DNA of 64,000 nucleotides, taken from the NCBI RefSeq assembly GCF_024347455.1, contig NZ_AP025484.1, positions 434,001 through 498,000 of the forward strand, in the 5' to 3' direction. The DNA is from Vibrio echinoideorum (lineage in GTDB: Bacteria; Pseudomonadota; Gammaproteobacteria; Enterobacterales; Vibrionaceae). A program made the position numbers and the translations under genes. A model generated the notes under the pieces. The model was not told the origin of the DNA, made no database searches, and worked only from the letters and a program-made list of their open reading frames with translations. Below, one piece after another: positions 26,977-36,347 of the stretch (within the stretch, counting starts at the first letter, position 1; the number at the start of each line of letters is the position of its first letter).

Positions 26977-27034
26977 TTTACCTTTATTTACACAAGCGCA
27001 GCGTCAGTCAAATTTCTTATCTATATGGCTAATA

Positions 27035-27063
27035 AAAAAGCCCTTTAGAAAACTAAAGGGCTT
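27035..27063 (-). terminator. Terminator after the POT transporter gene
   Basis: Perfect 11-base stem AAGCCCTTTAG / CTAAAGGGCTT with a four-base loop; the minus-strand reading continues into TTTTTT. Confidence 0.9.
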
Positions 27064-27088
27064 GATGTATCAGATTATTAGAACGTGA

Positions 27089-28567
27089 TTAGCTGTTTGC
27101 TTGCTTTAGTTCAATCGTTTCTTCAGCCGCTTTCGCTGCTTCTAGCATCTTGCGAATGATGAACGATGCAGCCATTGCGATACCTACCATCACTACCGCT
27201 AAAACGGTTAGCATTTGGAAGTAATCGCCGTAAACCGTCTGTACGATTTCTTGCGTGATTTGTTGACCTTTCTCTAGTGCAATAGACGTTGAGAATACCG
27301 CGCCAACAATGCCTGATAGTGCGATTGCAACAGAGAACAAGCTTACTGAGAAGTTCTCGATGTGCTTAGGTGCTACAGACAGGATGAAGGCTACAACCAT
27401 TGAACCAACAATAACTTCACCAAACGCTAGGAAGAAGTGAATAGCTAGGAACACTTCTGGGCGAATCAGTACATCGTCACCAACGGTAGTCACAGCCATT
27501 GTTAGAATACCGAAAGCAATCGCAGTAAGGATGAATGAGAAACCTACTTTCGTTGCGGTAGAAAAGTTAATGTTTTTCTTTTCTAGGTTAGAGAAGGTAC
27601 CCGCGATGATAGGGCCAGCAACCATACACCAAAGTGGGTTCATTGCCATTGATGCTTCAGGAGCTACAGGGATGAAGCCGAATAGGTCACCACGCATTGT
27701 GTTGATCGCTACCATTGTCATCGAAGTCATCATCTGTCCGTAGTACACGAAGAAACATGTCGTCAGGAATGTGATGATTAAGATAGTGCCCATTTTCAAC
27801 ATGTCTGATTTCTTCGATTTCATCATCAAAGAAACAAAGTACATGATTGCTGCGCCGCCAATTGCGTAAACGATGTTTTGGCCAATATCCATGTTAGAGA
27901 ACATGAAGAATACCAGGCCAATCATAGCTGCAGAAAGACCAAGGAATGCAGCCCAGTTTTTAGTGCTTACAGGTTTTTGATCGATTTCAGCACTTGCTTC
28001 AACAAGACCTTTGCGAACAAAGATCATCATTAGAAGCGCTGCGCCAGCAAGAACAGCTGAAAGAAGGAAGCCACCGTGGAAACCCACAACAAGCACTAAC
28101 ATAGGGAACAAGTATTGACCTAGAAGGGCACCAATGTTGTTTACCGAGTAGTTGATTGGGTAGCAGTTTTCGAAATCTTCTTGAGTTTTGAACGTGCGTT
28201 TGTAAAGACTTGGGTAAGAAGGAGACATCAAACCACGTGCATAACTTGCTAGAGCAATACCACACAATGCCATTGGCACATTAGTAGCGGCTGCACCTAG
28301 CACGAGTAAAACATAACCACTTGCGAATCCAAGAAAGGCAATGGTTAACGATCGGTATGCGCCTAAAAACTTATCAGCTATAAAGCCACCGGCGATAGCA
28401 AATAGCGGACCGATTGCAGAGAAAGCACCAACAACCATCATAGTGTCGGCTTCATTGTAGTTAAGATCTTCAAGGAAGAAACGAGTCAAGATCACCATGA
28501 CGCCATAGAACGAAAGTCCAAACATCATTTGGCAGAACATCATTGATTTGTTTAATCTATTCCACAT
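27089..28567 (-). CDS. POT/PTR-family proton-coupled peptide transporter
   Basis: A 492-aa inner-membrane transporter with about 14 hydrophobic helices. The family signature GGFIADKFLGAYRS (loop after helix 2) and the second PTR-type segment around YPINYSVNNIGALLGQYLFP (helix 5) point to the proton-dependent oligopeptide transporters rather than general MFS. The N-terminal ExxER motif of classical POT proteins is not seen; helix 1 reads MMFCQMMFGLSFYG instead, so substrate range may differ. It lies next to an L-serine deaminase gene on the same strand, but a terminator and about 460 bases separate them. Peptide import is the best guess. Confidence 0.72.
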   Translation of the reverse strand: MWNRLNKSMMFCQMMFGLSFYGVMVILTRFFLEDLNYNEADTMMVVGAFSAIGPLFAIAGGFIADKFLGAYRSLTIAFLGFASGYVLLVLGAAATNVPMALCGIALASYARGLMSPSYPSLYKRTFKTQEDFENCYPINYSVNNIGALLGQYLFPMLVLVVGFHGGFLLSAVLAGAALLMMIFVRKGLVEASAEIDQKPVSTKNWAAFLGLSAAMIGLVFFMFSNMDIGQNIVYAIGGAAIMYFVSLMMKSKKSDMLKMGTILIITFLTTCFFVYYGQMMTSMTMVAINTMRGDLFGFIPVAPEASMAMNPLWCMVAGPIIAGTFSNLEKKNINFSTATKVGFSFILTAIAFGILTMAVTTVGDDVLIRPEVFLAIHFFLAFGEVIVGSMVVAFILSVAPKHIENFSVSLFSVAIALSGIVGAVFSTSIALEKGQQITQEIVQTVYGDYFQMLTVLAVVMVGIAMAASFIIRKMLEAAKAAEETIELKQANS

Positions 28568-28882
28568 TATATTATTCTCACTTTTATATTAATAGATAGT
28601 GTAATCACCTAATTATAATATCATTAGTAGCAAGACATAAAATGAAACATTTACCATAACCGTTACTTTGCTCTCTTTATCTTTTCTTATCTGAGGATTC
28701 ATATTTCTCATGTATGAAAAATGAAATGTTAGATTTTGCTAATGGATATATAGCTGTATGAAGTTTGACCAATCTCATTTGTGGCTAAGTAATGAACTAT
28801 TAAAGGGAAAATTAGCGACGATCATCTTGTAAAACTTTTCAAGTGAGTATCACTTTCAATTGTTCGTTAGAATTTAGCCATG
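28568..28882. other. Intergenic region upstream of the POT transporter gene
   Basis: About 315 AT-rich bases between the POT gene start and the terminator of the serine deaminase gene. It should hold the POT promoter on the minus strand. I see no ORF, repeat or RNA motif I can support. Confidence 0.4.
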
Positions 28883-28909
28883 AAAAAAGCCAGCTTGGCA
28901 GCTGGCTTT
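28883..28909 (-). terminator. Terminator downstream of the serine deaminase gene
   Basis: AAAGCCAGC / GCTGGCTTT stem with a six-base loop; the minus-strand reading ends in T6. It lies about 120 bases past the stop of the gene. The intervening sequence holds degenerate GTGAATAGTTGAG-like repeats. Confidence 0.85.
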
Positions 28910-29029
28910 GTTTGGATATTGGAAACTAAGTTTTTAATAATGCGGCCTGAATGAGAGCTCTTTTAGTCGAATAGCTTCATTGCACTTCACTATTTGTAGT
29001 ATTTCACTACTCACTTCATCGCATCTCAA

Positions 29030-30400
29030 CTATTCACAAGGTGGCGCCATGTGGATCACCGCTAAACCACCTAAAGAAGTCTCACGGTACTTCTTGTTCA
29101 TGTCTTTACCTGTTTGGTACATGGTTGCGATAACCTTGTCTAACGAGATAAGACACTTGCTGGTGCGTTTTAGCGCCATACGTGATGCATTGATCGCTTT
29201 CATTGCACCCATTGCGTTACGTTCGATACATGGCACCTGAACAAGCCCACCGATCGGGTCACACGTCATGCCCAGTGAGTGTTCCATTGCTATCTCAGCG
29301 GCAATACAGATTTGCTCGTTGCTACCACCGCGCAAGGCCGTTAAACCTGCGGCTGCCATTGAAGAAGATACACCGACTTCACCTTGGCAACCTACTTCAG
29401 CACCAGAAATCGAAGCGTTAGTTTTGTACAAGATGCCAATCGCACCAGATACTGCCAAGAAATCTTTCAGTTGCTTAGTGTCTAACTCTTTGATGAAACG
29501 ATGGTAGTACATTAATACTGCGGGAATAACGCCGGCTGCACCATTGGTTGGTGATGTTACCACTTGGCCGCCCGCTGCATTTTCTTCACTTACAGCAAAG
29601 GCAAACAGATTGATCCAATCCATGATCTCCATTGGATCGTTTTCAATTGAGGCATTCGCTTCTAACTTTTTCAAAAGAGCAGGTGCTCGACGTGTCACTT
29701 CTAGCCCGCCGTCAAGGATGCCTTCGGTGTCAAAGCCACGTTGCATACACAGAGACATCACCTTCCAGATTTGGTCAGCTTTCTGGTCAATCACATCCAT
29801 ATCTTGGAAAGAAACTTCATTGCGCAGGATTAAGCCACCAAGGCTAAGTCCTTGGTGTTCAGATAATTCAAGTAATTGATCGGCAGAAGTAAAAGGGAAT
29901 TCAACTTGTGTTTCTGACTCTGATTTGCCGTTTTGTAGCTCATCAGCGGTCGCTATAAAGCCGCCACCGATAGAGTAGTAGGTTTCCATATCCAACAGGT
30001 TACCGCTTACGTCGAAGGCAGAGATCGTCATGCCATTCTCATGAAGTGGAAGGTTGGTTTTGTGGAAGAGTAGGTCGCTTTCTACATCGAAATGAATGTC
30101 GTGGTTGCCGCTAACCATTAAAGACTTATCTTCAATCGCTTTACGCATGGCTAAATTAGCGCTGGTTATTTTGATCGTATCAGGGCGATTACCAAGCAAG
30201 CCTAATAGGGTCGCTCGGTCTGTGTGGTGACCAATACCTGTTAGTGACAGTGAACCGTATAAATCGATTTGAATACGGGTAACTTGTTCAAGTACCGATT
30301 CAATCTTTTGGGTAAAATTAAACCCAGCAATCATTGGTCCATTGGTGTGGGAGCTGGAAGGCCCGACCCCGATTTTGTAAATGTCAAAAATAGACAGCAT
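29030..30400 (-). CDS. sdaA: L-serine ammonia-lyase (serine deaminase, iron-sulfur type)
   Basis: Converts L-serine to pyruvate and ammonia; cytosolic 4Fe-4S enzyme, 456 aa, single-chain type with the beta domain first. The N-terminal GPSSSHTNGPMIAG is the ACT-like substrate-site motif (usually followed by V rather than N). SPTNGAAGVIPAV lies near residue 285. Cluster cysteines are in EVGCQGEVGVSSSMAAAG, MTCDPIGGLVQVPC and near the C-terminus (APPCE). AGGAAG precedes the ATG. sdaA and sdaB products cannot be told apart by eye, so the symbol marks the family. Confidence 0.93.
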   Translation of the reverse strand: MLSIFDIYKIGVGPSSSHTNGPMIAGFNFTQKIESVLEQVTRIQIDLYGSLSLTGIGHHTDRATLLGLLGNRPDTIKITSANLAMRKAIEDKSLMVSGNHDIHFDVESDLLFHKTNLPLHENGMTISAFDVSGNLLDMETYYSIGGGFIATADELQNGKSESETQVEFPFTSADQLLELSEHQGLSLGGLILRNEVSFQDMDVIDQKADQIWKVMSLCMQRGFDTEGILDGGLEVTRRAPALLKKLEANASIENDPMEIMDWINLFAFAVSEENAAGGQVVTSPTNGAAGVIPAVLMYYHRFIKELDTKQLKDFLAVSGAIGILYKTNASISGAEVGCQGEVGVSSSMAAAGLTALRGGSNEQICIAAEIAMEHSLGMTCDPIGGLVQVPCIERNAMGAMKAINASRMALKRTSKCLISLDKVIATMYQTGKDMNKKYRETSLGGLAVIHMAPPCE

Positions 30401-30757
30401 AGTAACTTCCTGTGAAGACGGTTCGATGAACGAACTCTGTGTAAAATTTGTATTTCGTCAGTTTCACTTTGTTGAGTGTTCGTGTTCTCTGGGTGAAATA
30501 GTTCTTTGATTGAGCTTGTTCTTTGCTTGAAACGTCTCTTTTACTGAAACTCGTGTTAACAAGCGTAGAGCGATGAAATCCAAGATCGTGCTATTTTGTT
30601 TTACAGCTGCACGTTGACTCTTGTGTGGCTTATTGTGTTGCTATCAATAGTGAGCATTATTGCGAGCAACCGATAAGAATTTCAAAATACTTTTGTTAAT
30701 AAGTATTGTATACATAATTCACTCCATCTAATCATAAAAACGAGACTTGAACATAAA
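30401..30757. other. Divergent intergenic region between sdaA and the YdcF-like gene
   Basis: About 357 bases. It must hold promoters in both directions. I looked for a glycine or lysine riboswitch upstream of the serine deaminase and saw none of the conserved blocks. No ORF is supported. Confidence 0.4.
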
Positions 30758-31636
30758 ATGAGCATTAATCACCTCCTTATTGTGCTGGGTAAGCGACTTA
30801 ATGAGAATAAATTGACTGATGAAGGAATCAGTCGTGTTGATGCATTGGTTGAATATCTTGCGGAGCTTTTGGTAGAAGAGTCGAATCAGCAAACTGCTGT
30901 TGCATTTTGTGGTGGGGTGATAAAAGGTCAAACAACTTCTGAAGCGGATGCAATGCACCGGTATTTTCGAACTCTGGAAAGCCAGCGAGAATATCCGTTT
31001 TCCTTGGTAGCGACTTTGCTTGAGCAGAGCTCGACAAATACGGTTGAGAACATTCAGAACTTAGCTTCAGAGATGATTGAAAGTGGACTGTTTACCCGTG
31101 GGCAGAGTCTCAAGGTGACGTTCGTTTCGAATGACTACCATTTACAACGTATTTTCGAGATCCAATCACTAATGGACGAGCAAGGCTTGCTTAAGATTTT
31201 GGTCGAGAAGTGCTCTGCACTTGGGGTGGAACTACAAATAGATCGTCAACTAGAAGCTCATGTCGCGGTGCCATATCCTCATCAAAATACTCAAGGGCAA
31301 TTGTTTCTGTTGATGGATGTGCTGACAACCTATCGAGTTTATCTTGAAGGTGTTTCTGCGGGCACATTTAAGCGAGATTTGGAGTTAGTTAGGGGAGAAC
31401 CTGAAAGACTATCGTCGGAGGCACTGATAGCTGTAAAGGAGTTAGTAGAGGGGGCCTCTCACTTTGACATCGTCGACAGCTTACTCCCAGTATTGGAGCG
31501 CTGTATCCAGCAGACTTCAGTGGGTACCGACATAAAAAAAGTCAGGGAGTACCTAGCATTATTAGATACGAACCTGACTTTATTGAATCGATATTTAGAC
31601 CCAGAATCGGACCTCACGCACCGCTGGTGGCGTTAA
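30758..31636 (+). CDS. YdcF-like DUF218 protein
   Basis: A 292-aa cytosolic protein with a DUF218 domain in the first 200 residues. It has an N-terminal beta strand HLLIVLGKRLNENKLTDEGISRVDAL, a central AFCGGVIKGQTTSEADAM, the family motif SSTNTVENIQNL, and a second strand VTFVSNDYHLQRI. E. coli YdcF binds S-adenosylmethionine in a Rossmann-like fold, but no physiological role is settled. The last 90 residues are helical and extra relative to short DUF218 proteins. The stop lies four bases from the convergent stop of the next gene. Confidence 0.82.
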   Translation: MSINHLLIVLGKRLNENKLTDEGISRVDALVEYLAELLVEESNQQTAVAFCGGVIKGQTTSEADAMHRYFRTLESQREYPFSLVATLLEQSSTNTVENIQNLASEMIESGLFTRGQSLKVTFVSNDYHLQRIFEIQSLMDEQGLLKILVEKCSALGVELQIDRQLEAHVAVPYPHQNTQGQLFLLMDVLTTYRVYLEGVSAGTFKRDLELVRGEPERLSSEALIAVKELVEGASHFDIVDSLLPVLERCIQQTSVGTDIKKVREYLALLDTNLTLLNRYLDPESDLTHRWWR

Positions 31637-31640
31637 AAGG

Positions 31641-32318
31641 CTATTTCTTTCTCGTGATACCAATAACGGTCTTTAAACTTGCAAAAGCAATCAAACAATA
31701 AGCTAGAAGTTCAGTGCCTTCTTCAGCGATGTTTTTAACCACACGAACGTAATCATCACCCATAACATTGTGCCAAAAACTTCCCATGCCAAACAGGCGA
31801 GAAAATACCAACAAGATCATTAGGCCAGTAACCAGCAGGTTCATATGAGGAGAGGCTAGAATCAGCGCCAATTGGTCAATGGTACGCTTACCATTCCTAA
31901 TAGCATAAAAGATGGCGCTACCAGCTAGAAAAATAGCCGGGTAAACCCACGCGCCGTGTACGATCTTGTCAAACCAAAAATCCATTTCACGAATAAACAT
32001 CACAGCGAAGAATGCACTAATGAGTAGAGCCGCATGTTTAACCTCGCTTTTTTCTCTTGCGAGATAAGCAAAAGATCCAGATGTGACAATAAGCAGCAAC
32101 TGCTGCAGCATTTCAGTCACTGAGATTTCACCGACATTGCCATTCAACAATACAAAATCAATGCGAAGTGCAAGGTTCGCAACAATACTAATTGCTAGAA
32201 CGACTAACGCTGTTTGGCATCGTTTATAGATCACTTGAGAGGTCGACTGCGAAAGAGTGAACTCCGGGAGTTCAAATGACATATGTTTTTGCGTTTTAGT
32301 ATCAGACTGGTTTTTCAT
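31641..32318 (-). CDS. Uncharacterised inner-membrane protein
   Basis: A protein of about 225 aa that I do not recognise. It has about six hydrophobic segments: TALVVLAISIVANLAL, LQQLLLIVTSGSFAYLA, AALLISAFFAVMFI, WVYPAIFLAGSAIFYAI, LLVTGLMILLVFSRLFG, and a C-terminal AYCLIAFASLKTVIGI. EMDFWFDKIVHGAW is an unusual aromatic/charged loop. The first 35 residues are polar and cytosolic-looking. The frame is open to 32372 through a TTG; the ATG at 32318 is more likely, although no Shine-Dalgarno is obvious. Confidence 0.6.
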   Translation of the reverse strand: MKNQSDTKTQKHMSFELPEFTLSQSTSQVIYKRCQTALVVLAISIVANLALRIDFVLLNGNVGEISVTEMLQQLLLIVTSGSFAYLAREKSEVKHAALLISAFFAVMFIREMDFWFDKIVHGAWVYPAIFLAGSAIFYAIRNGKRTIDQLALILASPHMNLLVTGLMILLVFSRLFGMGSFWHNVMGDDYVRVVKNIAEEGTELLAYCLIAFASLKTVIGITRKK

Positions 32319-32519
32319 AAATAATTCTGTATGTAAATATGTGTAACAGGCGGGCATTCTATCGGGCGGCAATTTGACAATGTCAGAGAAATGTCAGAAA
32401 TAAAACAGTGTGCAATTGTTGGGTGTGCGGTAAACCGCTGCCATAACAGCAGACAGTTTACGTAATTTAGAGAATTAAACGAGATGAAACCTTCAAGGTG
32501 AGGCTTGGTATTGCAGCGA

Positions 32520-32780
32520 CTAACTTTGTGTTTCTGTTTCTTGTTCCTGATTGTTACGGTAGTACTCCCACTGTTCAATGCGCTCACCGTCTTCGAATAC
32601 ACAGTAAGTTGTGCGTTGATCGTTTTCAGTGACAGTATCTAACTCACCATCCTGTTGAACACAGTAAACCGCAGCCGGGTTAGCGACTGATACACGTTGG
32701 CCTTCGCTATATTCTGCATAGTCATTTGCACAACCGCCTAATACAACGACAAATACAGCCATCAAACCAATTTTCTTCAT
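32520..32780 (-). CDS. DUF333 small lipoprotein
   Basis: An 86-aa lipoprotein: signal peptide MKKIGLMAVFVVVLGGC with a lipobox (Cys 17), then the DUF333 core NPAAVYCVQQDGELDTVTENDQRTTYCVFEDGERIEQWEYYR. Two further cysteines could form a disulfide in the periplasm. DUF333 proteins are often labelled 'putative hemolysin' without direct evidence. GGAG seven bases upstream fixes the start. It stands alone, with about 370 bases of non-coding sequence beyond it. Confidence 0.85.
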   Translation of the reverse strand: MKKIGLMAVFVVVLGGCANDYAEYSEGQRVSVANPAAVYCVQQDGELDTVTENDQRTTYCVFEDGERIEQWEYYRNNQEQETETQS

Positions 32781-33149
32781 GTTTATCTCCTACGTGATAA
32801 CTCTAAAAGTGAATGCGTTAAGTTCTACAGAACCAGTTTAGAAGCTCTATGAAATGAGTATATTTTAGATTTCAGAAAAGGTTGTGCTAATTTGGTCAAG
32901 ATATTGAAATAGGATGATATTTCTTCATGTTTAACTGCTTTTTGAGTGTTGGGTCAGCTAAATTAATTGGCGCGATAGCTAGACTGTGCTCGTTCGATGA
33001 ATGGCTCTGAGTTGATTATTCTGCACCGATAACCATGAGTTAACGTCGGTGAAATGGAGAGGGGATGTGTGTTTGTGGTTGGTTATGAACCTCGAATCTA
33101 TTAAAGGGTATGGTATGATGCCGCCAAATTCAGTTGAGCAGTCAGACCC
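32781..33149. other. Divergent intergenic region before the NUDIX gene
   Basis: About 369 bases between divergent genes. A TATGAT hexamer around 33113 could be the -10 of the NUDIX gene promoter, but no good -35 is at the right distance. Nothing else can be supported here. Confidence 0.35.
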
Positions 33150-33668
33150 ATGAGACATCTAAAAACCACTATCCACCCTGATATTGAACACCTAGACAAT
33201 AAAACGGTATATAAGCGTAATGCTGCCCGTGCCATTGTTTTAGATGGCGAAGACATCCTGATGCTTTATACAGAGCGCTACCATGACTATACCATCCCTG
33301 GTGGCGGTTTAGATGACGGTGAAGACGTGATCGCAGGCATGGTCCGTGAACTGGAAGAAGAGACTGGCGCAAAGAATATTCACAGCATTAAACCGTTCGG
33401 TATTTTTGAAGAATTTCGTCCTTGGTATAAAAATGATGCCGACATGATGCACATGATCTCTTACTGCTACTCGTGCAAGATTGATCGTGAGCTTGGTGAA
33501 ACGGCTTACGAAGACTATGAAGTAAAAAACGGTATGAAACCGGTTTGGATGAATATCCATGAAGCAATTGCTCATAATGAAAAGACCATGGCTGAGAGCC
33601 CTAAAAAGGGCATGAGTATTGAGCGTGAAACCTTTTTACTGCATTTAATTGCTAAAGAGATGCTTTAG
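33150..33668 (+). CDS. NUDIX hydrolase
   Basis: A 172-aa pyrophosphohydrolase acting on an unknown nucleoside diphosphate-linked compound. The full Nudix box is present near residues 51-73 (GGGLDDGEDVIAGMVRELEEETGA), matching Gx5Ex7REUxEExGU. The C-terminal part (WMNIHEAIAHNEKTMAE) has the usual helix after the catalytic domain. It is a single gene. Its stop TAG falls in a short GCTTTAG-containing repeat. Confidence 0.9.
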   Translation: MRHLKTTIHPDIEHLDNKTVYKRNAARAIVLDGEDILMLYTERYHDYTIPGGGLDDGEDVIAGMVRELEEETGAKNIHSIKPFGIFEEFRPWYKNDADMMHMISYCYSCKIDRELGETAYEDYEVKNGMKPVWMNIHEAIAHNEKTMAESPKKGMSIERETFLLHLIAKEML

Positions 33669-33690
33669 ATTAAAAAGCTTTAGCAAAAAA
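33662..33690 (+). repeat. Short tandem repeat at the NUDIX gene stop
   Basis: GCTTTAGATTAAAAA (33662-33676), which contains the stop codon, is followed by GCTTTAGCAAAAAA (33677-33690) and a partial GCTCTAA. Confidence 0.55.
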
Positions 33691-34223
33691 GCTCTAATAC
33701 CCATTCAAAATGAACGGTTGTCTTGAGTTGTTCAAAAACTAACTGCTTAACAGTGAAGTACTTTAGGCAGTTTTTTCTAATCATGAAAACTCATACGACT
33801 TTTCAGAATTACCTCCTTTGGCTCATCAATATTAATTTATCCTCAGATTATCTAGCGACGATTGTTTGTGTTTATCCCCTTAACTCACGCTTTTGACTTA
33901 TTGGTTTTCAAGTTGACTTGTATTCCATCAAATTGATTCCTATTTTGAATATTCTCTCTATTTAACTCCCATTTTTATTCCTTATTTGCTTTTTTGTTAA
34001 TTATTTCAATTGTTTATTGTTGTTTTTGTAAAGGTTAAAAACTTGGCGCTTCTTTTGCTTTATCTACTGAGCAGCTCGATTTGTCGGCACCAAAATAACA
34101 AACCACTACCTAGGCTCTCCGAAATCCCTAAGGAAATGGAAAATCATTATTTAATCGTCGTTCAGAGTTCACATACTTTTTTTCAAGGAATTCGCTCTGG
34201 CGAAGAAGAAATAGAGGTTTACT
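33669..34223. other. AT-rich intergenic region upstream of the LruC-domain gene
   Basis: About 555 bases of pyrimidine-rich, low-GC sequence. A frame from 34010 to 34234 (74 codons) is open, but its residues look random, it overlaps the next start and it lacks a good ribosome binding site. I looked for a c-di-GMP riboswitch like the gbpA one and found none of its conserved blocks. The length suggests complex regulation of the downstream secreted protein. Confidence 0.45.
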
Positions 34224-36335
34224 ATGAGATATAAGCAAGTTATTTCACTTATAACGGTAGCGGTCAGTGTCCCTGTCTACGCAGCGACGGTAGATTTGGA
34301 TTTTTCTAACCATGTTGAATCAACGAACGGCAGCAGTGGTTGGGCCGGGCCTACCTATGATGGGCCTGACATGCATTTTCTCAACGTCGGCACACACGAC
34401 GGAAAAGTAATTGACGCCAAAGTATCAAGTAGTGTTTTTGGAGATGCTTCTTTTGTATTCCATGCCCCTAACTACAAAGTTGGTGCAATTCAGCCCTCTG
34501 GAGATATCGGCTTTCTCTATCAGACCAACTCTGCCGGGGCTGCAGGCTTAATATACACTTTTGAGTTTTTTGACGGAACAGACGGTTTATCGGGTACGTT
34601 TTCTGAACCTTACACGATTCCCGAATTTGACATGATTGGTTACGACATAGATGGGGAGCCTGTGCAGTCAGAGCAAGTTCGAGTTTTTAAGAGCGAAGGC
34701 TTCTATAGTTATCAGCTCGGTAGTGCTAGTGCGAGTTTGACCGCAGAAGAGAGTGCGGATGGAACTTCAGTGCTCTTCACTGGACCTGGTACTAATTACT
34801 CCGAAACAGACACTTCAGGTGCTGTTAAATTTACCTATAAAAACACTTCAATCGTTACTCTACAATTTGAAACCGTAACAACAAGTGGTAGTTCTTTCCC
34901 AAATCCAATCTTCTCTGCATTCGACGGAAACTGGGACCTGTCAGGGTTTACAACGCCTATTGAAAGTTCTGACGAATCTGATTTTGGCGACGCTCCCGAT
35001 AGCTATGGAACATTGCAGGCGAATAATGGGGCTGAACATGCCATTTCTTCGACGCTTTATTTAGGAGTTAGCATTGATGCTGATACCGATGGTCAACCAG
35101 GTGCAGCTTCCAATGGTGATGACCTAGATATTGGTGGCAACGATGATGACGGTATCGCCTTGTTGTCCAACCTAGAGATCGGCTTAGACAGTCTAATCAA
35201 CGTTAACGTAGTGGGCAGTGGTTACCTTCAGGCTTGGGCTGATTGGGATATGGACGGGACTTTCGATGATGATGAACAAATATTGAAAAACCATTCTGTA
35301 GTCAGTGGAAGTCAGGTTGTTGCGATTCGCGTTGGAGATGAAGCCTCCGTTGGTTTAGTGCAAACTCGATTTCGTTTAGCGAGTAGTCCTAATATTCCAA
35401 GTGATGGTTATGTTGGCGATGGTGAGGTAGAGGATTACGTATTTAACGTCACTGACGCAGGAACTACGGTTCAACACTCTAATTACTACACTGCAGCCTT
35501 TGAAGATAACTGGCCAGAGGTTGGTGATTTTGACTTGAATGATGTTGTGGTTTACTACCGCACGACCATAATCAGTAAAGATGATGTTGTGCTTCGAATG
35601 GACGTAACAGGAACCATAATGGCTTATGGCGCATCTTACGGCAACGGGTTGGGGTGGAAACTAAATGGTTTTGACGAGTCAGATGTCGATCTTCAAACGT
35701 CTAGAGTACAAAGAAATGGTGTGACTCGTGTTGATATCTCTCCGTTTACTGGAGAGGACAAACAAATTGCATCGCCGGGAGGTGATCTCGTCGTGGTGGC
35801 TTCTTTGAACCTCAAAAATGATTTGCCTATTCATGGTGAATGTATGTTCCACCGTACTAACCCTTCTTGTAGTCCGTCTTTGGAATCCGAACAAATGACG
35901 TTCAGTATTTCGTTGCCATTTATCGCTGGAAGTGAACCAACGGTGAGTTCACTGATGCCGTTGAGTGGTTTTGACCCGTTCATCTTTGGAGCAGGAGAAG
36001 GTCAATACCATGGTGATAGCTTCGCTACATCTCCGGGCAAAGACTTAGAAATACACACAGCAGACTTCCCTCCAACATCTAGAGGTACGTTGGTCAGCGA
36101 CTTCTATGGCATCGCACAAGACGACTCTGATCCTTCAAGTGACAAATATTATCGAACCACGCAAAACATGCCTTGGGGAATCTTGATTTCATCGCCATGG
36201 AACCACCCGTCAGAATATATTGATATCAGTGAGGCATACCCAGAGTTCGCAGAGTGGGCTACATCCGGTGGTGTTTCTAAACCAACGTGGTACCAAAACC
36301 CTAACGCCAACAAAACTTGGTCAACGGAAGACTAA
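34224..36335 (+). CDS. Secreted GEVED- and LruC-domain protein
   Basis: A 703-aa exported protein. Residues 1-20 are a signal peptide (VPVYA-ATVDLDF). Residues about 20-250 form a beta-rich N-terminal region with no recognised domain. Residues about 255-410 form a GEVED domain (DFGDAPDSYGT, DADTDGQP, AWADWDMDGTFDDDEQI, YVGDGEVEDYVF); its acidic loops suggest Ca2+ binding. Residues about 420-660 form a LruC domain, with AFEDNWPEVGDFDLNDVVVYY as its signature. Both domains occur in large surface or matrix proteins, and their roles are poorly known. No sortase or GlyGly-type anchor is seen. The next gene, a lipoprotein, starts 12 bases later with a strong ribosome binding site. Confidence 0.85.
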   Translation: MRYKQVISLITVAVSVPVYAATVDLDFSNHVESTNGSSGWAGPTYDGPDMHFLNVGTHDGKVIDAKVSSSVFGDASFVFHAPNYKVGAIQPSGDIGFLYQTNSAGAAGLIYTFEFFDGTDGLSGTFSEPYTIPEFDMIGYDIDGEPVQSEQVRVFKSEGFYSYQLGSASASLTAEESADGTSVLFTGPGTNYSETDTSGAVKFTYKNTSIVTLQFETVTTSGSSFPNPIFSAFDGNWDLSGFTTPIESSDESDFGDAPDSYGTLQANNGAEHAISSTLYLGVSIDADTDGQPGAASNGDDLDIGGNDDDGIALLSNLEIGLDSLINVNVVGSGYLQAWADWDMDGTFDDDEQILKNHSVVSGSQVVAIRVGDEASVGLVQTRFRLASSPNIPSDGYVGDGEVEDYVFNVTDAGTTVQHSNYYTAAFEDNWPEVGDFDLNDVVVYYRTTIISKDDVVLRMDVTGTIMAYGASYGNGLGWKLNGFDESDVDLQTSRVQRNGVTRVDISPFTGEDKQIASPGGDLVVVASLNLKNDLPIHGECMFHRTNPSCSPSLESEQMTFSISLPFIAGSEPTVSSLMPLSGFDPFIFGAGEGQYHGDSFATSPGKDLEIHTADFPPTSRGTLVSDFYGIAQDDSDPSSDKYYRTTQNMPWGILISSPWNHPSEYIDISEAYPEFAEWATSGGVSKPTWYQNPNANKTWSTED

Positions 36336-36347
36336 TCAGGAGGATTT

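Noticed and set aside
30401..30757. Glycine riboswitch upstream of serine deaminase
   Set aside because: None of the conserved glycine-aptamer blocks could be found.
33669..34223. Second c-di-GMP riboswitch upstream of the LruC gene
   Set aside because: Neither the GGACGCAAAGCC block nor a GAAA-capped stem is present.
34010..34234. 74-codon open frame before the LruC gene
   Set aside because: No good ribosome binding site, overlaps the next start, and the residues look random for AT-rich sequence.
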